Below, one piece after another: positions 1 through 5,987 of a stretch of DNA of 12,415 bases. The stretch spans positions 1 to 12,415 of the forward strand of contig DAOWHI010000003.1 of NCBI GenBank assembly GCA_030641505.1. The letters run 5' to 3'. The stretch's first letter is position 1. The number at the start of each line of letters is the position of its first letter. This stretch comes from Gemmatimonadota bacterium. Its GTDB lineage: Bacteria > Gemmatimonadota > Gemmatimonadetes > JACCXV01 > JAHWKZ01. The notes under the pieces are model-generated. The model was not told the origin of the DNA and searched no databases. It saw only the letters and a list, made by a program, of their open reading frames with translations. The translations under genes and the position numbers were made by a program.

Positions 1-558
1 CCGAAGCTCGGTCACAGCCTCGTCGTAGCGCCGTTGGTCGTACGCGATGATTCCCAACCAGTATTGTGCGTCGGGCGCGCTCAGCCCGGCGGGGAACAGA
101 CGCAAATACTCGATGAAACCCTCGCGCGCGAGGTTCAGGCGCCCTTGTTGATAATCGGTGACCGCCTCATTGTAGAGCCCGATCTCATCGATCCCTCGTG
201 AGGCTGTCGTATCCGGCGGCGTCATCACCCTCGGCTCGGCCCGGGGTTGGTATCGCTTGAGCTCACCCATCTGACTCTCTGCGCCTCTGAGCGCCGCTTG
301 AACCGCGTTCATCTCCTGACGAAGAGCCCCCAGGTCAGCCTTGAAATCGGCGCGGATCGCCTGCAGGAGCCGGGTCACGCTCTCCGCTAGCTGGTCCATC
401 TGCGCCTGTACATCGTCCTGCCGCTGCTCAATGCGCTGGTGCTCGAACATCAGGTCATCGACGTCGCCGCGAGTAGCGCAACCCGTCAGACCAATCATCG
501 CCGCAACGCACCCAGCCCAGACCGAAGCCGCATACCTGGTTCTTCTCCGCACGACCAT
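1..558 (-). CDS. cpoB: CpoB/YbgF-like TPR lipoprotein, partial (3' end off the left edge)
   Basis: The frame is open from an ATG at 558-556 to the window edge, giving 186 residues. It begins with a basic n-region (MVVRRRTRYA) and a hydrophobic stretch ending in a lipobox LTGC, so residue Cys27 should be lipidated. Residues about 31-103 are rich in Gln, Glu, Asp, Leu and Arg, as in a coiled coil. After a Pro/Thr linker, residue 125 onward reads like tetratricopeptide repeats (GLYNEAVTDYQQGRLNLARE, then a second helix pair ending in a DQRRYDEAV motif). Coiled coil then TPR, directly after pal, is the CpoB (YbgF) architecture; in E. coli this periplasmic protein coordinates PBP1B-driven peptidoglycan synthesis with Tol-dependent outer-membrane constriction. 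The start lies 2 bases after the pal stop, without a clear Shine-Dalgarno, suggesting translational coupling. E. coli CpoB is soluble; the lipobox is a difference. Confidence 0.88.
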   Translation of the reverse strand, partial: MVVRRRTRYAASVWAGCVAAMIGLTGCATRGDVDDLMFEHQRIEQRQDDVQAQMDQLAESVTRLLQAIRADFKADLGALRQEMNAVQAALRGAESQMGELKRYQPRAEPRVMTPPDTTASRGIDEIGLYNEAVTDYQQGRLNLAREGFIEYLRLFPAGLSAPDAQYWLGIIAYDQRRYDEAVTELR

Positions 559-560
559 CT

Positions 561-1079
561 CTAGTTGGATGCCGCGATGAACTCGTCGCGCCGGTTGTTG
601 GCCCAGGCGGACTCGTTGTGACCCTCCGTCATCGGTCGTTCTTCGCCGTAGCTGACGGTTGTCAGACGATCCGGGTCGATCCCGAGGTCGATCAAGTACC
701 GCCGAGCGGAGTCCGCCCGACGCTCACCCAGCGCGAGGTTGTACTCGATCGTCCCACGCTCGTCCGCGTGGCCCTCGATCCTCACATCGACCTCGGCGAA
801 CTGCCGCATGGCCTCCGCTTTGCCCTGGAGTGTGCCACGCGCATCTTCTCTCAAGTCGGACCGATCGAAGTCGAAGAAGATCATCGCGCCGATTGCCTCC
901 ATCGCACGGTTTCGGGCCATCTCCTCAGCGTCGTCGGTGGTGTCTTCCTCGGGTGTAACCACCGGAGGCGGGGTACGATCGCGGTCATCGGTATTTACTT
1001 GCTTCTTACCGCAACCAGTCGAAGCAATTGTGAACACCAGTGCTCCTGCCGCCAGCAGCGTCAGCTTGCGTCCGGCCAT
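561..1079 (-). CDS. pal: Peptidoglycan-associated lipoprotein Pal
   Basis: Pal is the outer-membrane lipoprotein of the Tol-Pal complex; its OmpA-like domain binds peptidoglycan and its partners are TolB and TolA. The 172-residue product has a signal peptide ending in ASTGC, with lipidated Cys23, then a Pro/Thr/Asp/Glu-rich linker to about residue 55. The OmpA-type domain spans about 62-172, with FFDFD near 68-72, GHADERGTIEYNLALGERRA near 103-122 and a C-terminal NNRRDEF motif, all close to E. coli Pal. I chose the ATG at 1079 over one 36 bases upstream, because AGGAGG sits about 7 bases before it and the resulting signal peptide (MAGRKLTLL) is normal. It follows tolB after a 161-base gap and abuts cpoB. 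Confidence 0.96.
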   Translation of the reverse strand: MAGRKLTLLAAGALVFTIASTGCGKKQVNTDDRDRTPPPVVTPEEDTTDDAEEMARNRAMEAIGAMIFFDFDRSDLREDARGTLQGKAEAMRQFAEVDVRIEGHADERGTIEYNLALGERRADSARRYLIDLGIDPDRLTTVSYGEERPMTEGHNESAWANNRRDEFIAASN

Positions 1080-1120
1080 CGGGGCTCCTCCTCGTGGGGC
1101 GCTCAGTTCCAACATGCTCT

Positions 1121-1139
1121 CAGACGGCCGAGCCGCCTG
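1121..1139 (-). promoter_or_regulatory. Inverted repeat in the tolB-pal gap
   Basis: On the minus strand CAGGCGG-CTCGG-CCGTCTG forms a 7-bp stem (one G-T pair) with a 5-base loop, about 40 bases before the pal start. No T-run follows, so it is not a standard intrinsic terminator. The gap (1080-1240) also holds a weak promoter-like pair, TTGGAG (1212-1207) and TATCTT (1189-1184) with 17 bases between. Separate expression of abundant Pal relative to TolB would make sense, but neither element is proven. Confidence 0.3.
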
Positions 1140-1240
1140 CCATGACTGAGATGCTCGATTGTGATAATGGACCTTCAGGTTCCAAGATAGCCTTAACCTG
1201 CCGGACCTCCAATGGGGCTGATCTTCGTTTCACCGATCAC

Positions 1241-2569
1241 CTATCTCCGATCGCCAAGGTGCGGCGACCAGCTTGGGCTGTGGTATCCCCCACCTCGCGT
1301 AACCGGCCGAATGTGCTGCCCGTTCCAGTCCATGGTGTAGATATCGGAAGGACCACTCCGCGTCGACGAGAACCCGATGTGCAGACCGTCGGGGGACCAC
1401 GAAGGATCCTCGTTGTCGCCGGTCGAGGTGAGCACCGTGCGTCCGTCGCCGTTGACGCCGATCGTCACGATCTGGAAACGACCGCCTATTCGCTCGACGT
1501 ATGCGATCCGGTCACCTTTGGGCGACCACTCCGGGGAGTGCGCCTCGTTGCCAAACGTCAGCTGTTTCAAGTTGGCACCCTCGGCATCCATCACGAAGAT
1601 CTGACTCCGGCCCCCGCGATCGGATTCGAACACGATTCGGCGATCGTTCTGCGACCAGCTGGGGGCAGTATCGATCCCGAGATTGTACGTCAACCGTCTC
1701 AGGTTACGACGACCAACGTTCAGCACATACAGCTCGGCGTTGCCATCTTTGGTCAGCGTAAGCGCCATTTGCCGACCGTCGGATGACCAGGCGGGCGCGA
1801 TGTTGAGCCCCTTGCGATCCGACAGCGGCCGCGCGCGTCCACCGCTTGAAGGAGCACAGTACAAGTCCGCGTTGCCGCGCACGAAAGTCGTAAAGCATAT
1901 CTCGGCCCCGTCAGCGCTCCAATCAGGCGTCATCGAGATCGTGTCGAGCCGGGTCACGCGGTACGGATCTTGGCCGTCATAATCGGTAACAAAGATCTCC
2001 TTGTCGCCCCGCCGGCGGCTCGCGAACGCGATACGGGTGTCGGCCACACCCTGCTCACCAGTCAGCTCGCGAATGATCTCATTCGAGATCTGGTGGATCG
2101 TCATCCGAAAGTTCGGCGAGCCCAGATCGGGGAGCGCATACGACAGCGTCCGGACCTGCTGCTGAAAGGGCACGTTGTGGAGTTCTATGTCGGCCGCAAA
2201 GCCGGCGCCCGTCGCATCTAGCGATGCCTTGACCAGATAGCGGGTGCCAAAGATCGACCACGCTTCGTAGTCGACCGAGTCGGTGGTGCGTACAACACCG
2301 GCTTGAGCACGACCCGATATGACGTTGAAACGGAGTGAGAAATCGAGGTCGAACGCCAATGTTTCAGCCACCGTTTGGGCGGCCGACGAGGCCGGCGTCA
2401 CCTCATCAATTGCGATATTGATCTTCTCGTCGACGTAGCCACGGATCCCCACCCGTACATCCTGTTCTTGAGCGGCCAGCGAGCTGGACCCCGCGATCAC
2501 CCCAAAAAGGATGAGAAGCGAGCCCGCTAGGACCCGTGCTGCCCGCCCAGCCGGTCGAATCCGGTTCAC
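1241..2569 (-). CDS. tolB: Tol-Pal system beta-propeller protein TolB
   Basis: TolB is the periplasmic partner that alternately binds Pal and TolA. The 442-residue product starts with a signal peptide (basic n-region, hydrophobic core about residues 13-27, likely cleavage after SSLAA near residue 33). An N-terminal alpha/beta domain follows (about 36-190), then C-terminal WD40-like/PD40 propeller repeats. Repeated blades are easy to see: TPDWSADG, APAWSSDG, APSWSQND, SPEWSPKG, DPSWSPDG and SPSWSPHL, most followed by an IxF/IYxxxxxG strand. Length matches E. coli TolB (about 430). The start is a GTG with AGGGGG about 7 bases upstream. It lies 89 bases after tolA and 161 before pal, in conserved Tol-Pal order. 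Confidence 0.97.
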   Translation of the reverse strand: MNRIRPAGRAARVLAGSLLILFGVIAGSSSLAAQEQDVRVGIRGYVDEKINIAIDEVTPASSAAQTVAETLAFDLDFSLRFNVISGRAQAGVVRTTDSVDYEAWSIFGTRYLVKASLDATGAGFAADIELHNVPFQQQVRTLSYALPDLGSPNFRMTIHQISNEIIRELTGEQGVADTRIAFASRRRGDKEIFVTDYDGQDPYRVTRLDTISMTPDWSADGAEICFTTFVRGNADLYCAPSSGGRARPLSDRKGLNIAPAWSSDGRQMALTLTKDGNAELYVLNVGRRNLRRLTYNLGIDTAPSWSQNDRRIVFESDRGGRSQIFVMDAEGANLKQLTFGNEAHSPEWSPKGDRIAYVERIGGRFQIVTIGVNGDGRTVLTSTGDNEDPSWSPDGLHIGFSSTRSGPSDIYTMDWNGQHIRPVTRGGGYHSPSWSPHLGDRR

Positions 2570-2589
2570 GAAAAACCCCCTACGTGTCG

Positions 2590-2620
2590 ATTAGAACTTC
2601 GGGTTCAGGATGGGGATCAA
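2590..2620 (-). promoter_or_regulatory. Possible internal promoter before tolB
   Basis: In the 89-base tolA-tolB gap the minus strand has TTGATC (2620-2615) and TCTAAT (2595-2590), a five-of-six match to the -10 box, but with a long 19-base spacer. Predicted initiation near 2583 would leave a leader only long enough for the tolB ribosome binding site. A 5-bp inverted repeat (CCGCT/AGCGG, 2633-2647) sits just upstream, after the tolA stop, without a T-run. As I recall, E. coli tol-pal also has a promoter before tolB, which makes the position plausible. Confidence 0.25.
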
Positions 2621-2658
2621 TCAAATGTAGTACCGCTATCGGAGCGGCGGGTTCCGTT

Positions 2659-3258
2659 CTAGCCGGAGGGACGGACCCCGGCATCAAAGTCAAAGTAAAC
2701 ACCAAGAAAGTCGCCCGAATACTCGGCCGGCAGGGGCGGCATGGGGTCGCTCGCCTCAACCGCACGTCGGGCGGCGCGGTCAAAAAGAAAGCTCCCGCTC
2801 GGCTCAGCCACCTCGACATCGCTGACCTGGCCGGCTCGGTCGATCCGAAAGTAGATCGTGGTCTTTAGCGTTCCCTCGCCGGGCCGCCAGTTCCGCTCCA
2901 CCTTGAGGACCAGTGCCTCCAGGTACCAGGGGAACTCAAACGGCTGGCCCTCGAGGGTTACTGGCAGGCTGGGACCCTGTTCGACTGCCTCTGGCTGTTC
3001 GTCCTCTGGTTCGGGCTTGGACGGATCGGCCTCAGGCTCGGGCACTTTCTCCACGGCCTCCGGCTCCTCGGGGGGCTCCTCTACCACTGGTTCGGGCTCG
3101 GGCGGCGTCCGCCTCGGCGGTAACTCGGCGGCCTGGACCAGATTCACCTGATAGACAGGCGGCAGATCGGGACGACTCGGGCCACGAAGCGCCAGCAGAA
3201 ACCCTCCGACCCCGAGCAGGACATGGAGCGCCGCGGAGGCCAACAGAGCGCGCCTCAC
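2659..3258 (-). CDS. tolA: TolA-like energy-transducing protein with TonB C-terminal domain
   Basis: This inner-membrane-anchored protein should carry force from TolQ-TolR to TolB/Pal. The 199 residues comprise an N-terminal helix (about 5-24) containing S8-x3-H12, the serine/histidine pair by which TolA and TonB engage their motors; a Pro/Glu-rich linker (about 46-98, EP and PE pairs, few lysines); and a TonB-type C-terminal domain (about 105-195) with KVERNW near 119-124, a beta-strand TTIYFRID, and FDRAARRAVEASDPMPPLP near 159-177. The domain alone would fit TonB, but the place between tolR and tolB argues for TolA. It is far shorter than E. coli TolA (421 residues) and lacks the long Ala/Lys-rich helix. 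The GTG start overlaps the tolR stop by 4 bases (GTGA), implying coupled translation. Confidence 0.88.
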   Translation of the reverse strand: MRRALLASAALHVLLGVGGFLLALRGPSRPDLPPVYQVNLVQAAELPPRRTPPEPEPVVEEPPEEPEAVEKVPEPEADPSKPEPEDEQPEAVEQGPSLPVTLEGQPFEFPWYLEALVLKVERNWRPGEGTLKTTIYFRIDRAGQVSDVEVAEPSGSFLFDRAARRAVEASDPMPPLPAEYSGDFLGVYFDFDAGVRPSG

Positions 3259-3668
3259 CGCTCGACCGGTGGTGGCTCGGTGACCAACCCCACGTTCTCG
3301 AATCCAGCCAGCTGGAGTTGCCCCATGACCTCCATCACCCGACCATAGGTGTTGCCCTCATCGGCTCGCAGATACACGCGGGCTAGGCCGCGACTCTGGC
3401 GCACCTGCTCAAGCACGTCTCCGAGCGCTTCCGGGCGGACCTCGGTTCGATCGATATAGACCCTCCCCTCGGCATCGACCGAGATCAGGATCGCCTCCGA
3501 TGACGGCAGCGCCGCGCTCTCCGTCTGCGGCACTCGCACCTCGATCCCGCCCTGTGAGATCGGGGCGATGATCATGAACATAATGAGCAAGACGATGGTG
3601 ACATCGACCAGCGACGTGACGTTGATTTCTGCCAGCAGCCCGTGTTCGCGCTTGAGCGGCGACGCCAC
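3255..3668 (-). CDS. tolR: Tol-Pal motor protein TolR (ExbD/TolR family)
   Basis: TolR and TolQ form the proton channel that energises TolA. The 137-residue product is typical in length and layout: a short cytoplasmic N-terminus, one transmembrane helix (about 17-36) opening with EINVTSLVDVTIVLLIMFMI, and a periplasmic domain with VRVPQ near 44-48, a peptide-like strand ISVDAEGRVYID, and ADEGNTYGRVMEVM toward the end. Asp22 in the helix corresponds to the essential proton-carrying aspartate of the family. It starts with GTG one base after the tolQ stop; GGGGG about 8 bases upstream, inside the end of tolQ, is the likely ribosome binding site. The 3' end overlaps tolA. ExbD is the family alternative, but the neighbours decide for TolR. 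Confidence 0.95.
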   Translation of the reverse strand: MASPLKREHGLLAEINVTSLVDVTIVLLIMFMIIAPISQGGIEVRVPQTESAALPSSEAILISVDAEGRVYIDRTEVRPEALGDVLEQVRQSRGLARVYLRADEGNTYGRVMEVMGQLQLAGFENVGLVTEPPPVER

Positions 3669-3669
3669 G

Positions 3670-4446
3670 TTACCCCCGTCGCTCGCGAAGGATCACGTTG
3701 ATGAGCTCAGAAGAGAAGTGACCCAGCTCATTCCCAATCTCCTTGATCTGGCTGACGAAGTAGTTGTAACCGATGACCGCCGGGATGGCGACTGCCAGAC
3801 CGGCAATCGTGGTGACCAACGCCTCGGCGATACCGGGCGCGACCACGTTGATGTTGCCCGACCCTCGAAGCCCGATCGACAGAAAAGCGTCCATGATCCC
3901 CCACACGGTGCCGAGCAGACCAAAAAACGGCGCTACGCTGCCCGTGGTGGCCAAGAAGGGCAGCCCTTCCTCCAGCTCCTCCACTTGCTGAGCGGCCTCT
4001 CGCTCGAGCGCCATGTGGATCGATTCCTTCTCCAGGATCGTGATCGTCGTGGTTCCCCTGGGCGGTGCCGTCACACCACCCGAGGCGGCGTCCATAGGAT
4101 TCTCCGACTGGCGGGGGCTCAGCTCGCTGCGCTGACTCAGGTGCTTCAGCTCGCGAACCCCAGCCTTGAACACCTCGGTCAACGGGTTGGCCGGGATCGC
4201 CAGCGCGGTTTGGTACGCCTCGGCCATTCCGGATCGCCGCTCAAAAGCGTGAAAGAACTGCTGCCGCTTTCCCTTCAGCTTCCGGAAAACAACCAGCTTG
4301 CGGAAGATGATGGCCCAAGAAACGAGCGAGAAACCGAGCAGGATGATGAGAATCCCCTTGGCGAACCAACCGCTGGTCACGACCATCGTCCATATCGATG
4401 GCTCGGCCGGTAGCGAGCGCGACCCGAGCTGAAGGAGCTCGATCAT
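3670..4446 (-). CDS. tolQ: Tol-Pal motor protein TolQ (MotA/TolQ/ExbB family)
   Basis: TolQ is the multimeric inner-membrane stator of the Tol motor. The 258-residue protein has the family's three helices: about 28-47 (GILIILLGFSLVSWAIIF), about 164-187 and about 203-229. The conserved core near the second helix (FLATTGSVAPFFGLLGTVWG) and third helix (IAEALVTTIAGLAVAIPAV) is clearly present. The cytoplasmic loop holds a Ser/Pro/Gly-rich segment at about 104-137, and the protein is somewhat longer than E. coli TolQ (230). The ATG overlaps the stop of the upstream epimerase gene in an ATGA arrangement, so its translation is probably coupled to that gene. tolR follows after one base. Confidence 0.95.
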   Translation of the reverse strand: MIELLQLGSRSLPAEPSIWTMVVTSGWFAKGILIILLGFSLVSWAIIFRKLVVFRKLKGKRQQFFHAFERRSGMAEAYQTALAIPANPLTEVFKAGVRELKHLSQRSELSPRQSENPMDAASGGVTAPPRGTTTITILEKESIHMALEREAAQQVEELEEGLPFLATTGSVAPFFGLLGTVWGIMDAFLSIGLRGSGNINVVAPGIAEALVTTIAGLAVAIPAVIGYNYFVSQIKEIGNELGHFSSELINVILRERRG

Positions 4447-5432
4447 GGAGAGTCCGCCGCGCGCTGAGAGTTGATTCGCCGCTCGATGTATCTCATCGTC
4501 TGCTCCAAACCATCTTCAAGAGGTACGGCCGGCCGCCACTCGAGCTCCTGCTCGGCTTTGGCGGTATCGAGAACGCTGCGCGCGAGCTCGCCGGCCCGGG
4601 CAGCCTCAAACACCCGCTCGACTTCGCATCCGGCCCCGGCCATCAATACGTCCGCGAGCTTACCGACGCTGGTACCCCGACCGGTGCCGATGTTCCACGC
4701 TCGTGCGACGATGGTGTCCGGTGCGGGCAGTGAGCGGGTACTGGCCCGCCAGTTGGCTTCGACAACGTCGGCGACGTGGACGTAGTCCCGCTCCTGCTTG
4801 CCGTCACCAAATATCGTGATCGACTCCCCCTCGAGGATCCGTGCGGCGAAGATCGCTATGACCCCGGCCTCGCCGTGTGGCTCTTGGCGCGGCCCATAAA
4901 CGTTGCTGTACCGGAGGGCGGCATAGTCCATCCCGTGTACGCGGGCGTAATAATGTAGGTACTGCTCCCCAATCAGCTTGGTCACCCCGTAGGGCGACAA
5001 CGGCCGGAGAGGATGGTTCTCCGGCGTCGGGATAACCGTCGGCTCACCATACACGACACCACCCGACGAGATATACACGACCCGCCGTGTCTCGTGGCGC
5101 CGAGCGCACTCAAGCACGTTGAGCAGGCCGAGGACGTTCGTGCGGGCGTCGAGCGCTGGATCAGCAACCGACACCCTGACATCCATCTGAGCCGCGTGGT
5201 GGTTAACCAGATCGAACCCACCACGTTCGAAAACCGAGTCGACTTCGTGGCTGTTGAGTTCCAGTTGCACGAATTCGGCTGCTTCGGGTACCCGGTCCCG
5301 CTTGCCGTTTGACAAGTCATCTAGGACCGTGACCTCGCAACCCTCGGCCAAGTAGCGATCGGCGACATGGGAGCCGATAAAGCCGGCCCCTCCGGTAACC
5401 AGCACGCGCCGGGGGCAAAATGATTCGCTCAT
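4443..5432 (-). CDS. galE: NAD-dependent nucleotide-sugar epimerase, GalE-like
   Basis: An extended short-chain dehydrogenase/reductase of the nucleotide-sugar epimerase family, probably acting on UDP-glucose/galactose or a related UDP-sugar for cell-surface glycans. The 329 residues start with a Rossmann fold: VLVTGGAGFIGSHV (about 10-23) with the GxxGxxG NAD motif. The catalytic region shows SSGGVVYG (122-129) and Y148-x3-K152, followed by LRYSNVYGPRQ (about 173-183) and the substrate-domain strand ITIFGDGKQERDYVHVADV (about 205-223). Length is normal for GalE (about 330). Substrate cannot be told from sequence; a 4,6-dehydratase or decarboxylase is less likely. The symbol is therefore provisional. 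Start ATG has GAGG 11 bases upstream. It is the first gene of the minus-strand tol-pal run and overlaps tolQ by 4 bases. Confidence 0.85.
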   Translation of the reverse strand: MSESFCPRRVLVTGGAGFIGSHVADRYLAEGCEVTVLDDLSNGKRDRVPEAAEFVQLELNSHEVDSVFERGGFDLVNHHAAQMDVRVSVADPALDARTNVLGLLNVLECARRHETRRVVYISSGGVVYGEPTVIPTPENHPLRPLSPYGVTKLIGEQYLHYYARVHGMDYAALRYSNVYGPRQEPHGEAGVIAIFAARILEGESITIFGDGKQERDYVHVADVVEANWRASTRSLPAPDTIVARAWNIGTGRGTSVGKLADVLMAGAGCEVERVFEAARAGELARSVLDTAKAEQELEWRPAVPLEDGLEQTMRYIERRINSQRAADSP

Positions 5433-5466
5433 AGGATCGGGCGCCTCAATATAAGATCGATCCGGC

Positions 5467-5495
5467 TTGTCCCGAATTGTCGGGCCCTCTATATT
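5467..5495 (+). promoter_or_regulatory. Probable sigma70-type promoter for rpmB
   Basis: TTGTCC (5467-5472) and TATATT (5490-5495) are separated by exactly 17 bases, a five-of-six -10 match and four-of-six -35 match. Initiation would fall near 5502, giving a leader of about 49 bases with AGGA (5540-5543) as the rpmB ribosome binding site. This is the best promoter-like pair I found in the window. Confidence 0.5.
5471..5484. promoter_or_regulatory. Inverted repeat (candidate operator) in the galE-rpmB divergent region
   Basis: CCCGA-ATTG-TCGGG is a perfect 5-bp inverted repeat with a 4-base centre. It starts inside the rpmB -35 box and fills the promoter spacer, a common place for a repressor site. 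The 118-base region between galE and rpmB (5433-5550) also has AT-rich stretches that could start galE transcription, but I found no convincing -35 for that direction. No regulator can be named. Confidence 0.3.
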
Positions 5496-5550
5496 TTCGC
5501 TTTCCTTCTCGGATAGAGTCTAATCTTGTCGATCGCGTCAGGATAATACC

Positions 5551-5742
5551 ATGGCAAAAGTATGCTACGTCTGCAGTAAAGCGCCCCGCTCGGGCAACAC
5601 TGTCAGTCACGCCCACAACAAGCGGCGTCGCCGATTCCTCCCCAACCTACAGAGCGTGCGAGTGCGAGATAACGGCGGCGTTAAGCGCGTTCGCGTTTGC
5701 GCCAGTTGTATCCGGGCCAACAAGGTTCGCAAGGCGATCTAG
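5551..5742 (+). CDS. rpmB: Large ribosomal subunit protein bL28
   Basis: A 63-residue basic protein of the L28 family of the 50S subunit. It begins MAKVCYVCSK and continues with GNTVSHAHNKRRRRFLPNLQ, the family signature, and ends in a second Cys pair. Four cysteines (C5, C8, C50, C53) form two CxxC pairs, marking the zinc-binding form. The ATG is 7 bases after AGGA. It is not paired with rpmG (L33) as in many genomes. Instead a small membrane protein gene follows after 15 bases on the same strand. It is divergent from galE and probably uses the promoter at 5467-5495. Confidence 0.95.
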   Translation: MAKVCYVCSKAPRSGNTVSHAHNKRRRRFLPNLQSVRVRDNGGVKRVRVCASCIRANKVRKAI

Positions 5743-5757
5743 CCAAGGAGGTGTATA

Positions 5758-5976
5758 GTGACAAAGGCGTGGAATCTCCTCACAATCGGTGGATTGCTGC
5801 TGATCATGGTCTCGTTCTTCGCAGACCAAATCGGTGTGGGGCGAAATCCAGGATTCGGCTGGGGGCAAGGGGCAGGTGTCGTCTTGGGGCTGGTGCTGAT
5901 CCTGGTTTCGCCGTACATGAAGCGTCGCCGGGCTCGCCTTCCCGACTCGACGGACACCGCCACACCACAGAGCTAG
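5758..5976 (+). CDS. Small two-helix membrane protein, unknown function
   Basis: I do not recognise the family. The 72-residue product has two hydrophobic segments (about 5-22, WNLLTIGGLLLIMVSFFA, and about 39-54, AGVVLGLVLILVSPYM). They are joined by a Gly-rich loop (GVGRNPGFGWGQGAG). A strongly basic KRRRAR follows the second helix, then a polar tail. By the positive-inside rule the basic tail is cytoplasmic and the glycine loop periplasmic. The gene is convincing because AAGGAGGT, an almost perfect Shine-Dalgarno, lies 6 bases before a GTG start. It is 15 bases after rpmB on the same strand, so it is probably cotranscribed with L28. The 3' end converges on the GHL10 gene with 11 bases between stops. 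Confidence 0.8.
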   Translation: MTKAWNLLTIGGLLLIMVSFFADQIGVGRNPGFGWGQGAGVVLGLVLILVSPYMKRRRARLPDSTDTATPQS

Positions 5977-5987
5977 CTCCACGCAGG

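Noticed and set aside
1080..1115. Upstream ATG for pal adding 12 residues.
   Set aside because: The extension would put SAPRGGAP before the signal peptide, and AGGAGG is placed for the ATG at 1079.
1040..1786. Long plus-strand open frame (248 codons) opposite tolB.
   Set aside because: It is antisense to a fully convincing TolB, has no ribosome binding site or recognisable domain, and such frames are expected in GC-rich DNA.
3568..4413. Plus-strand open frame of 281 codons opposite tolR/tolQ.
   Set aside because: Shadow of two well-conserved membrane genes; the composition (Arg/Gln/His-rich, low complexity) is typical of an antisense frame.
5448..5476. Minus-strand promoter for galE using TATATT and TTCGGG with a 17-base spacer.
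   Set aside because: The -35 matches consensus at only two of six positions, and initiation would fall downstream of the only Shine-Dalgarno-like sequence.
5970..5979. Palindrome GAGCTAGCTC at the end of the small membrane gene as a terminator.
   Set aside because: It is a perfect 10-base palindrome with no loop and no T-run, so a poor terminator; probably chance.
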